Source of the DNA: Bacillus sp. FJAT-29814
Lineage (GTDB): Bacteria; Bacillota; Bacilli; Bacillales; Cytobacillaceae
Direction of reading: 5' to 3'
Assembly: GCF_001510715.1 (NCBI RefSeq)
Contig: NZ_LMTJ01000008.1
Location: 62,001 to 126,000, forward strand
DNA: 64,000 bases
Part shown: in pieces, positions 8,281 through 15,136 of the stretch
Layout: each line of letters begins with the position of its first letter
Numbering within the stretch: the first letter of the stretch is position 1
Notes under the pieces: model-generated
Told to the model about the DNA's origin: nothing
Databases searched by the model: none
What the model saw: only the letters and a program-made list of their open reading frames with translations
Translations under genes and position numbers: made by a program

Positions 8281-8820
8281 ATGAAGAAATTTCTAGTATC
8301 ACTTTCAGCCTTAGCGCTAGTTCTCGGTCTTGCTGCTTGCTCAAGCAATGATGAAAGCAAAACGGAAGAAAAGGATACGAAAAAAACCGAGGAAGCTGCA
8401 GCTCCAAAAAATAATGTTAAAAAAGATTTAGTCAAATTCTATAATGGGCTTGCAGAAAAGATCAACGCTAAAGATGGCGATTTAAATGCATATGAAGCTA
8501 AAGCGGCAAAGAAAGATCCTAAACCGGAAGATTTGCCGACTGCTGAAGACAGAGCTAAGGCAAGTGAATCTGCTGCAGCTGTGGCAGCAGAGTTAAATAG
8601 CACGCAAATTCCAGCGGAGTTAAAAGACCATCAGGCCGACCTCGAAGCAGCTGTAAAACAATACGCCGCCGCTTATCAAGCAAAAGCAGATGAATTGAAA
8701 AAGGATGCACCAAACTTTGAAGCTGCTGAAGCCACTTATACAAAAGCGGAAGAAGCGCTCGGCAAAGTTTATGAGGCAGAAAAAATGTTCCCGCCAAGCC
8801 TGGGCAATCAAGTAAATTAA
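8281..8820 (+). CDS. Putative lipoprotein, Ala/Lys/Glu-rich
   Basis: 179 residues. The N-terminus has Lys-Lys, a hydrophobic core and a lipobox LAAC, with lipidation expected at Cys20; it should be anchored outside the membrane. A short acidic/lysine linker follows (SSNDESKTEEKD), then a helical domain rich in Ala, Glu and Lys to the end. I do not recognise the family beyond resemblance to Bacillus small helical lipoproteins of unknown function. The ATG at 8281 is chosen because GGGGGAGA lies just upstream and it begins the signal peptide; the in-frame codon at 8230 would precede it with non-signal sequence. Confidence 0.85.
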   Translation: MKKFLVSLSALALVLGLAACSSNDESKTEEKDTKKTEEAAAPKNNVKKDLVKFYNGLAEKINAKDGDLNAYEAKAAKKDPKPEDLPTAEDRAKASESAAAVAAELNSTQIPAELKDHQADLEAAVKQYAAAYQAKADELKKDAPNFEAAEATYTKAEEALGKVYEAEKMFPPSLGNQVN

Positions 8821-8832
8821 TCTATTATAATG

Positions 8833-8870
8833 AACAAGCCGAGATGAAGGTCCCGGCTTGTTTTTATTTT
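8833..8870. terminator. Shared terminator between convergent genes
   Basis: AACAAGCCG at 8833-8841 pairs with its complement at 8854-8862, followed by T residues on the plus strand. Confidence 0.8.
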
Positions 8871-8873
8871 TCC

Positions 8874-9179
8874 TTAATGAACGTTTCCAAACTCTTTATA
8901 GGTCACTTGGAGTTCATTTAAAAGTTGATCCACAGACAAATAAGTTTCAGTATTCTCAAAGAACCACATATCATTTTCTTCAATATAAAAGGCTATCCCA
9001 TCCACTTGTTTCGTAAATGCTGCATTTGCTGGTGTTTCAATTGAAAAGGCAAGGCTGTAACCCTTATGTTTTTCACCAAAACCAGCATATTGCGGGTACA
9101 TCCGAATGCTAAAAGGGTTATTAAATTCAAATTCTTTTTCGAACCAATTTACAGCTTTTTCATCAATTGTAATGAACAT
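8874..9179 (-). CDS. HesB/YneR-like protein
   Basis: 101 residues beginning MFITIDEKAVNWFEKEF, matching the YneR branch of the HesB/IscA-fold family in Bacillus. Unlike A-type Fe-S carriers it has none of the three conserved cysteines; there is no cysteine at all in the protein, so it cannot bind a cluster in the classical way. Function of this branch is unknown. It is a single gene converging on the lipoprotein gene across a shared terminator. Confidence 0.8.
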   Translation of the reverse strand: MFITIDEKAVNWFEKEFEFNNPFSIRMYPQYAGFGEKHKGYSLAFSIETPANAAFTKQVDGIAFYIEENDMWFFENTETYLSVDQLLNELQVTYKEFGNVH

Positions 9180-9369
9180 ATTTTTAGCACCAACCTTTTG
9201 TTAATGTGGTTTATTTTGCAAAGAAAGTTCAGGTAAAAGATTACCTGGTTAAAGAATATAACTTTTTCACGTTAGTGCCTATGATAATGTTCACTGTTTT
9301 ACTAAAATGGATGAAGTGTTAAAAAATGTTCATTATTTTCAAGGTTTGGACTGATAATAACCATATAAT

Positions 9370-9388
9370 TGTTACTGTTATTGTAACA
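9370..9388. promoter_or_regulatory. Inverted repeat upstream of the coiled-coil gene
   Basis: TGTTAC at 9370-9375 and GTAACA at 9383-9388 form a 6-7-6 inverted repeat about 55 bases before the next start codon. A TATGAT -10-like box follows at 9410-9415. It could be an operator; no regulator is evident nearby. Confidence 0.35.
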
Positions 9389-9443
9389 TCCATAAGGTAA
9401 ATACGGTGGTATGATAGGTGTAATCAGAAAGGGGTTATGGCAA

Positions 9444-9740
9444 ATGGAAAACGAATTTGAAAAGTTATCCGAAAATGTTAATGATATAAAAAGTTTAATC
9501 AAAACTTTTAATGATACTCTGTACCATATCGAAAAAAGACTGGCTAGATTGGAAAAAGTGGATAGTATCGAACATAGGGTGGCAGTCAACCAGATTGATT
9601 TATCCGATATTAAGGAATCTTTGGAACGTATCGAAAGCAAACAGGGAAGTGACATCCACCATTTAAATCGCCGCTTGGATACTCACCTTGTAAAAATTGC
9701 AAAAGTGGAGGAAGAAATTCTTATGTTAAAATCAAAATGA
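9444..9740 (+). CDS. Small cytoplasmic coiled-coil protein
   Basis: 98 residues with no hydrophobic segment and clear heptad spacing throughout (for example LARLEKVDSIEHRVAVNQI and IKESLERIESK). Such short coiled-coil proteins are common and hypothetical in Bacillus; I do not recognise a function. The ATG at 9444 has AAAGGGG nine bases upstream and is preferred to the in-frame codon at 9411. The frame on the opposite strand over the same bases lacks any ribosome site and is rejected. It is transcribed alone and ends at a bidirectional terminator. Confidence 0.75.
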   Translation: MENEFEKLSENVNDIKSLIKTFNDTLYHIEKRLARLEKVDSIEHRVAVNQIDLSDIKESLERIESKQGSDIHHLNRRLDTHLVKIAKVEEEILMLKSK

Positions 9741-9744
9741 AAAT

Positions 9745-9780
9745 AAAAAGATTAGGAAAAGAATCCTAATCTTTTTATTT
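9745..9780. terminator. Bidirectional terminator
   Basis: AAAAAGATTAGGA pairs with TCCTAATCTTTTT around a short loop, giving T runs on both strands; it lies between convergent genes. Confidence 0.85.
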
Positions 9781-9800
9781 TGATTTCGAAAAGAGAGCGC

Positions 9801-9986
9801 TTACTTGCTTTTGATTAATGCTTTAACGCCGTAATAGAGTATAGCCAATGCAAAGATTAGAATTGCGAGAGCGCCAATAACATGAAAGAATGATGACAGT
9901 CCGGCTAGAAATGAGATGGCTGGCATTTTAACAAGGGCAAAGCCTGCTAAAATACAAGCTAAAAATAAAACAGCTGTTTGATTCAT
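9801..9986 (-). CDS. Small two-helix membrane protein, unknown function
   Basis: 61 residues with two hydrophobic segments (about 4-26 and 33-56) and a basic C-terminus ALIKSK. The start has a GGAGGGG site close upstream. The neighbour upstream on the same strand is a CNNM/CBS transporter gene, separated by a terminator, so co-transcription is unlikely. I do not recognise the family. Confidence 0.65.
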   Translation of the reverse strand: MNQTAVLFLACILAGFALVKMPAISFLAGLSSFFHVIGALAILIFALAILYYGVKALIKSK

Positions 9987-10062
9987 TTTTTATCCCCTCC
10001 TTAATAGCAACATATGCAAGACGGTTGTCCAATGTATAGTTCAACTGTCCCATTTTTGGGGG

Positions 10063-10096
10063 CAAAAAAAAAACAAACCCGTTACAGGTTTGTTTA
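10063..10096 (-). terminator. Terminator of the first CNNM/CBS gene
   Basis: On the minus strand AACAAACC and GGGTTTGTT form a hairpin followed by at least eight T residues; the stem overlaps the end of the gene. Confidence 0.8.
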
Positions 10097-11446
10097 GTAT
10101 AGCACCTCGGATTTCGAGAGGGCAATTTGCTGGATGTTTGCCTCGCCGTCCTTGGCTAGTTTGGTCACTTCAATATATTTAATGTGGTGCTCTTCCATTT
10201 CAATGATTTTAAAGGCAAACGACTCATGAATCATTACGTCGCCTTCTTTGGCCTCATAATTTTCGGTCAATATCCAGCCGCCGATTGTATCGACATCTTC
10301 ATCGTCAATTTCAACCCCCAACAAGTCATTAACCTCGGAAACTAAAACCTTTGAATCTATAATATAATGGTAGTCTTTGATTTTACGAATCTCGGGAATT
10401 TCATCATTATCAAATTCATCCCGTATTTCTCCGACAATCTCTTCAAGGATGTCCTCAACCGTTACCAGCCCTGAAGTGCCGCCGTATTCGTCCATTAATA
10501 CCGCCATATGCAGGCGGTCTTTTTGCATCTTTACAAGAAGATCGTGGATAGGAATCGTCTCAATAACCCGAATTATCGGGCGAATATAGTCTTCTAATGT
10601 TTGGCTGAACATTTTTTCATTTCCAATCAAATCTGTCATAATTTCTTTTATATTGACAAGACCGATAATATGGTCCTTATCTCCATCAATGACAGGATAT
10701 CTGGTGAACTTTTCCTCCCGGACAATCTTGAGCACGTTTTCAAGGGTTTCATCCTTGGATAACGATACTATTTCTGTCCTTGGAACCATAATCTCTTTGG
10801 CAATGCGGTCATCAAAGTCAAAAATTTTATTCACATACTTAAACTCTGATTGGTTAATTTCGCCACTTTTATAGCTTTCCGAAAGGATAATTCGCAGCTC
10901 TTCCTCGGTATGGGCAATTTCATTTTCGGATACAGGCTTTAATCCAAAGATCCTGGAGACAATCCGGGCTGAGCCATTCAGCACCCATATAAACGGATAC
11001 ATCACCTTATAAAAAAAGATTAGCGGCCGTGATAAAGTGAGGGTAATCCATTCGGCCTTTTGAATGGCCAGGGTTTTAGGGGCCAGTTCTCCAACCACTA
11101 CATGCAAAAACGTTATCGACGCAAAGGCAATTGAAATCGATAAAATTTTTGTAGCACTTTCAGGGATGTTCAAGGCCAAGAACACCGGACCAAGCAAATG
11201 CTCGATCGTTGATTCCCCAATCCATCCTAGACCAAGAGCGGTAATTGTGATTCCCAACTGACAGGCTGAAAGATACTCATCCAGGTTTGAAGTTACCCGT
11301 TTCGCCGCGATGGCTCTCGAATTTCCTTCCTCGATTAACTGATCGATTCTTGAGCTTCTAATCTTAACAATAGCAAACTCTGAAGCTACAAAAAAAGCAG
11401 TTAACGCGATTAAAATGGCTATTAAAACCAAGTTAAATATGTCCAA
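10094..11446 (-). CDS. CNNM/CBS-domain transporter (hemolysin C / CorC family), copy 1
   Basis: A 450-residue membrane protein in the family order: N-terminal CNNM/DUF21 domain with about four membrane segments (residues 1-190, ASEFAIVKIRSSRIDQL near the start), two CBS repeats (about 215-335, MVPRTEIVSL and RYPVIDGDKDHIIG), and a C-terminal CorC_HlyC domain ending near 440 (DDEDVDTIGGW). Relatives in Bacillus such as MpfA are Mg2+ exporters; the older name hemolysin is historical. Start is TTG with AAGGG seven bases upstream. An AGGAGG sits further upstream, separated from the start by a hairpin. A close paralogue lies just upstream on the same strand; probably arisen by duplication. Confidence 0.92.
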   Translation of the reverse strand: MDIFNLVLIAILIALTAFFVASEFAIVKIRSSRIDQLIEEGNSRAIAAKRVTSNLDEYLSACQLGITITALGLGWIGESTIEHLLGPVFLALNIPESATKILSISIAFASITFLHVVVGELAPKTLAIQKAEWITLTLSRPLIFFYKVMYPFIWVLNGSARIVSRIFGLKPVSENEIAHTEEELRIILSESYKSGEINQSEFKYVNKIFDFDDRIAKEIMVPRTEIVSLSKDETLENVLKIVREEKFTRYPVIDGDKDHIIGLVNIKEIMTDLIGNEKMFSQTLEDYIRPIIRVIETIPIHDLLVKMQKDRLHMAVLMDEYGGTSGLVTVEDILEEIVGEIRDEFDNDEIPEIRKIKDYHYIIDSKVLVSEVNDLLGVEIDDEDVDTIGGWILTENYEAKEGDVMIHESFAFKIIEMEEHHIKYIEVTKLAKDGEANIQQIALSKSEVLY

Positions 11447-11494
11447 ATAAATTCCCTTATCCCGTCCAATAAGACGAGCAGGGTGTCACCTCCT
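11447..11494 (-). promoter_or_regulatory. Leader with AGGAGG, hairpin and start codon (copy 1)
   Basis: On the minus strand AGGAGG (11489-11494) is followed by a hairpin with inner stem CTCGTC/GACGGG (loop TTATTG) and outer CCCT/AGGG (whole hairpin 11454-11483), then seven bases to the TTG start. The hairpin contains the AAGGG that otherwise serves as ribosome site. Looping it out leaves 12 bases between AGGAGG and the start. The second paralogue has the same plan. Confidence 0.4.
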
Positions 11495-11764
11495 AGTTTA
11501 ATAAAAAATTAACTTGTAACCATTTTTAAAGACTTAATGAATGCCTTACTCAGGGAGACCCAAATTACTCGTTAACTTTTTCTTATGCTTAATCAATTTC
11601 GACATATAAATAAATTACTAATAATTATAAAGAATATAAACTATACAGTCAAACGTTCTAGGTTCGAGTAGGTAATCTTATCTACAATTTATGGTAAAAT
11701 ATAAACAATATGAACAAATTAATTCTAAATATTATGAAAAAAATTTTTAGGACAGAACGTCCCC
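11495..11764. other. AT-rich spacer between the two CNNM/CBS genes
   Basis: About 270 bases with no convincing gene. It must hold the promoter of the downstream copy; several TATAAA-like sequences are present but none stands out. A weak GGAC/GTCC hairpin at about 11750-11762 may end the upstream copy. Confidence 0.4.
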
Positions 11765-13072
11765 TTATTCAGGTGACGCTCTAATTTTTTTCACTTCAAT
11801 AAATAATATATGATGCCCCTCAATATCGTTGATCTTAAAACTAAAACCATCCTTTTCAATGAAGTCCCCCTGTTTGACATCGAACTTCTGGGTCAAAAAC
11901 CAGCCGCCGATTGTGTCAACATCTTCATCATCGAGAGCAGTGCCCAATAAATCGTTTACCTCACTGATCAGTACCTTCCCATCCAGCAGATAATGGTTTT
12001 CTCCCAATTTTTGAATGAGCGGAAGCTCGTCCGTATCAAACTCATCGCGGATTTCGCCGACAATCTCTTCAAGTATGTCTTCAACGGTTACAATGCCTGC
12101 CGTCCCGCCATATTCATCGGATAGAATCGCCAGGTGTGAGCGGTTTTTTTGCAGCTTCAACAACAACTCTTGTATTGGAATTGTCTCGAGGACATGAATC
12201 GCAGGTTTCAAGTAATGCATGAGCGGTTGTTCGCCGTTGCATTTTTGCCGAATGCAATCGGTTAAGACCTCCTTGATGTTGACTACCCCTAAAATATTGT
12301 CCTTGTCGCCATCGATAACCGGATACCGGGTATATCCTTCCTTACTGACAGTGTCGATAATCTCTTCTAGGGCAGCATCTTTGGAGAATGTAATAACCTC
12401 GGTTCTCGGCACCATGATTTCTTTGGCAATCCTGTCGTCAAATTCAAAAATCCGATTCATGTAACGATATTCGGACTGATTAATTTCCCCACTTTCATAG
12501 CTTTGTGATAGAATCAGCCGTAACTCTTCTTCAGACATAACCATATCTTGCTCTGAGACCGGCTTAATCCCGAATAGTCCCGTGACAAAACGGGCCGAGC
12601 GATTTAATGCCCAAATAAACGGAAACATCAACTTGTAAAACCAAATTAATGATGGAGCGAATAGCAAAATAATTTCCTCCGATTTTTGAATAGCGAAGGT
12701 TTTTGGGGAAAGTTCCCCTATAACTACGTGAACAAATGTAATTAAAATGAAGGAAAAAATGACTGAGATGATATGCACTAGTGATGCCGGAATATGAACC
12801 CAGTTAAAAACGGGATTTAACAGGGTTCGAATGGTTGGTTCCCCGAGCCAGCCCAAAATTAATGAAGTAATCGTAATTCCAACCTGTGTGGCCGATAAAT
12901 AGCCATCCAAATTGGAAATAACCTTCTTGGCCGCCTGCGCTTTTTTGTGACCTTCGGCCACAAGTTGATCGATCCTTGTTACCCGCACTCTTACAATTGC
13001 AAATTCTGAAGCGACAAAATAAGCGGTAAAAGCAATCAGGATCATAATTGTTAAAATATTTATCCAAATCAT
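11765..13072 (-). CDS. CNNM/CBS-domain transporter (hemolysin C / CorC family), copy 2
   Basis: A 435-residue paralogue of the gene downstream, with the same order: CNNM membrane domain (ASEFAIVRVRVTRIDQL), tandem CBS repeats (MVPRTEVITF, RYPVIDGDKDNILG) and CorC_HlyC domain (DDEDVDTIGGW). It probably also moves divalent cations across the membrane. I place the start at the ATG at 13072, which has AAGGCG six bases upstream and aligns with the start of copy 1; the GTG at 13099 would sit almost on top of its AGGTGG. The leader contains a 7-bp hairpin between AGGTGG and the ATG. Confidence 0.9.
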   Translation of the reverse strand: MIWINILTIMILIAFTAYFVASEFAIVRVRVTRIDQLVAEGHKKAQAAKKVISNLDGYLSATQVGITITSLILGWLGEPTIRTLLNPVFNWVHIPASLVHIISVIFSFILITFVHVVIGELSPKTFAIQKSEEIILLFAPSLIWFYKLMFPFIWALNRSARFVTGLFGIKPVSEQDMVMSEEELRLILSQSYESGEINQSEYRYMNRIFEFDDRIAKEIMVPRTEVITFSKDAALEEIIDTVSKEGYTRYPVIDGDKDNILGVVNIKEVLTDCIRQKCNGEQPLMHYLKPAIHVLETIPIQELLLKLQKNRSHLAILSDEYGGTAGIVTVEDILEEIVGEIRDEFDTDELPLIQKLGENHYLLDGKVLISEVNDLLGTALDDEDVDTIGGWFLTQKFDVKQGDFIEKDGFSFKINDIEGHHILFIEVKKIRASPE

Positions 13073-13106
13073 CGGTCGCCTTACAGCTTGGTAAGGCACG
13101 CCACCT
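13073..13106 (-). promoter_or_regulatory. Leader with AGGTGG, hairpin and start codon (copy 2)
   Basis: On the minus strand AGGTGG (13101-13106) is followed by a perfect 7-bp hairpin GCCTTAC/GTAAGGC (13078-13097) and five bases to the ATG. With the hairpin folded, AGGTGG comes within eight bases of the ATG, an ideal spacing. The plan matches copy 1 although the stem sequences differ. Confidence 0.4.
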
Positions 13107-13210
13107 CACTTACATTACTCTTTCTCTCATTATTGCCTTATTGGGCAAATTCTACTTGTATAAAATATAAAAAAGCTGTCATTGTAGTGACAGCCATTTT
13201 AATGTTGTTG

Positions 13211-13771
13211 TTAATATGCCTTTGCATGATTGCCATTCCATTCGCGGGCAAGCTTGCTATAGATGATGATGTCGTGGAAATAGCCATTTAAATGCTCGCC
13301 ATCTCGGATCGTTCCTTCTTTTTTAAAACCGAGCCTTTCGGGAATGGCCTGGCTTTTATAGTTTTCAACGCCGCAGCGGATTTCAATGCGGTTTAATCCT
13401 AGATCATAGAAGGCATAATTTAGTACTCCTTTAACTGTACGTGTGATGATTCCGTGCCCTTCCGCGTTCTTGGCAAGATAGTAGCCGATGGAGGCTATTT
13501 TATTGTACCAGTCAATTTGATGGAGGCCGATTGACCCTACAAGAGTGCCTTTATAGACAATACCAAGATTACAGGCATTGCCTTCCGCAAATTGATTTAG
13601 CCAGACGGGAATGACCGATTCAAATTGATATGGCGAAGTCATACTGTCCACCCATGGCAGCCACCTGCGCAAATGTTCCCGATTCTCTTCCACCAATTGA
13701 TAAAGCTGCAATGTATGATGACGTTGAAACAATTGGAGTTCAATTTCATGATCAACCTTTAAAGTAAACAT
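13211..13771 (-). CDS. GNAT acetyltransferase, RimJ/RimL (ribosomal-protein-serine) type
   Basis: 186 residues of the RimL-like GNAT group: start MFTLKVDHEIELQLF, then HLRRWLPWVD, LGIVYKGTLVGSIGLHQID, GYYLAKNAEGHGIITR with the acetyl-CoA binding pattern, and RIEIRCGVENYKSQAIPERLGFKKEG. Members acetylate N-termini of ribosomal proteins or small molecules using acetyl-CoA; the substrate here is not known. The ATG at 13771 has AGGAG nine bases upstream. The longer frame to 13900 adds a hydrophobic stretch unlike the family and is not used. Confidence 0.88.
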   Translation of the reverse strand: MFTLKVDHEIELQLFQRHHTLQLYQLVEENREHLRRWLPWVDSMTSPYQFESVIPVWLNQFAEGNACNLGIVYKGTLVGSIGLHQIDWYNKIASIGYYLAKNAEGHGIITRTVKGVLNYAFYDLGLNRIEIRCGVENYKSQAIPERLGFKKEGTIRDGEHLNGYFHDIIIYSKLAREWNGNHAKAY

Positions 13772-13946
13772 GAGGCAATACTCCTGTAAAATTTTTACTA
13801 CATCATATGCAAACAGTTCCCGGCTGACAGTTAAATTAGAGAAGATTATAAAAATCCTAAAAAACATAAGCAGCTCGTATCGGTGATTTTTCCTTGTCAA
13901 ACCGGAGAAACAATAGTATAGTCGGAAGTGGAATAAGTGAATATTT

Positions 13947-14038
13947 CCACAGGGGGAGCTGCCATTTGCGCGGCTGAGAGTGAACGTTCGAGTTCTGACC
14001 CTATGAACCTGTTAGTTAATACTAGCGTAGGGATGTGG
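13947..14038 (+). ncRNA. TPP riboswitch (THI element)
   Basis: The conserved TPP riboswitch blocks are present: P1 CCACA/TGTGG (13947-13951 with 14034-14038), GGGGGAGCTGCC, GGCTGAGAGTGAACG, TGACCCTATGAACCTGTTAG and GCGTAGGGA. It precedes the thiamine transporter gene thiT by about 130 bases. Thiamine pyrophosphate binding is expected to favour the terminator hairpin just downstream, shutting off thiT. Confidence 0.95.
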
Positions 14039-14054
14039 TTTTGCCTAAGTATTT

Positions 14055-14094
14055 AAGCAATGCAGACAAACCTATGTCGTGCATTGCTTTTTTT
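14055..14094 (+). terminator. Expression-platform terminator of the TPP riboswitch
   Basis: AAGCAATGCA at 14055-14064 pairs with TGCATTGCTT at 14080-14089, followed by a run of T residues. It lies between riboswitch and thiT, the position of a ligand-controlled attenuator. Confidence 0.88.
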
Positions 14095-14172
14095 ATTGGA
14101 AAAACTAATATCCCCTTGCTCGGGAAGCTACACAGGTAGCTAAGTACCATTTCACAAAGGGGGAGATTGAAA

Positions 14173-14760
14173 GTGAACAGCAAGAAAAGTAACACACGTT
14201 TCATCGCGGAGGTCGCCGTTTTTTCGGCACTAGCCTATTTATTGGATTTGGCGGCTAATATCATGTCGTTAAAAATTTGGCCCCAGGGCGGGTCGATTTC
14301 CATTGCCATGGTGCCGGTATTCTTGATTGCCTACCGTTGGGGCATAAAAGGCGGTTTGTTAACCGGATTTTTGCTAGGGTTATTGCAATTTATTCTTGGA
14401 TTTGCCCAAATTTATACGATCATTCAAGGAATAATCGATTATTTTATTGCCTTTACTGTCGTTGGTTTATCAGGTGTCTTTGCGGGTCAAATTAAAAAGT
14501 CTTTTGAGAAAGGAGAAAGAACCAAATGGATGACCTATGTTACCTTTGGTGCCTTTCTTGGCAGTTTGTTCCGCTATATATGCCATGTTTTCTCCGGAAT
14601 TGTCTTTTTCGGCGAATATGCTCCGGAAGGCCAGCCGGTAGTTTTATATTCGCTGGTCTATAATGGAACCTATATGCTGCCAAACTTCATTGTTAGTTCG
14701 ATTATCATTATTTTGGTAATTTCAGCCATGCCTAAAAAAATGTTTCTTCATGAAGCGTAA
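14173..14760 (+). CDS. thiT: Thiamine transporter ThiT (ECF S component)
   Basis: 195 residues, six hydrophobic segments, the S component (substrate-binding membrane subunit) of an ECF-type thiamine importer, called YuaJ in B. subtilis. Family-specific sequence includes FSALAYLLDL near the N-terminus, MVPVFLIAYRWGIKGG and the C-terminal YNGTYMLPNFIVS. It needs the shared EcfA/A'/T module, which is encoded elsewhere. I favour the GTG at 14173, nine bases after GGGGG; a TTG at 14167 is the alternative. Control by the upstream TPP riboswitch confirms the thiamine role. Confidence 0.95.
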   Translation: MNSKKSNTRFIAEVAVFSALAYLLDLAANIMSLKIWPQGGSISIAMVPVFLIAYRWGIKGGLLTGFLLGLLQFILGFAQIYTIIQGIIDYFIAFTVVGLSGVFAGQIKKSFEKGERTKWMTYVTFGAFLGSLFRYICHVFSGIVFFGEYAPEGQPVVLYSLVYNGTYMLPNFIVSSIIIILVISAMPKKMFLHEA

Positions 14761-14774
14761 AATATTCAGGAAAA

Positions 14775-14806
14775 AGAAAAGCCTGCAAAGCTTTTCTTTT
14801 TTTTTT
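14775..14806 (+). terminator. Terminator of thiT
   Basis: AGAAAAGC at 14775-14782 pairs with GCTTTTCT at 14790-14797, then a long T run. Confidence 0.88.
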
Positions 14807-14851
14807 CGAACAATTGTCAAAAATACCACTTCAAAACTCAAAAAAAAGAGT

Positions 14852-14888
14852 TATAATGACTATATAAGAAAGAGAATCATTCTCAATT
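14852..14888 (+). promoter_or_regulatory. feo promoter with Fur-type box
   Basis: A TATAAT -10 box at 14852-14857 is followed by GAGAATCATTCTC (14872-14884), a perfect 6-1-6 palindrome close to the core of the Bacillus Fur box, overlapping the expected start of transcription. This placement suits iron-dependent repression of feoAB by Fur. Confidence 0.75.
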
Positions 14889-14911
14889 AACATAGATTGG
14901 GTGATAACGTC

Positions 14912-15136
14912 ATGTTTGGTACATTAAAAGCTGGGGATAAAGGAAAAATTATCGATATTTCTCATGTAAGCCACCTTGTACAAAGAAGACTACTGGATTT
15001 GGGAATCACCGAAGGGTCTGAGGTGTGTGTGAAATGTGTCATGCCATTTGGCGGCCCAATAATGATTGAATCATGCGGCCAATGTGTTGGAATTCGCCGC
15101 AAGGAAGCGGTTCAGATTGAAGTGGTGAGGGTATAA
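14912..15136 (+). CDS. feoA: Ferrous iron transport protein A
   Basis: 74 residues, an SH3-like FeoA protein (LKAGDKGKIIDI, RRLLDLGITEGSEV, GPIMIESCGQCVGIRRKEA), a small cytosolic partner thought to modulate FeoB. The ATG at 14912 has GGGTGA seven bases upstream; the TTG at 14897 is less likely. The stop codon overlaps the feoB start by one base (TAATG), so the two are coupled. Confidence 0.93.
   Translation: MFGTLKAGDKGKIIDISHVSHLVQRRLLDLGITEGSEVCVKCVMPFGGPIMIESCGQCVGIRRKEAVQIEVVRV

Noticed and set aside
9302..9655. 117-codon minus-strand frame opposite the coiled-coil gene
   Set aside because: No ribosome site, low-complexity Ser/Leu/Ile composition typical of an antisense frame of a coiled coil.
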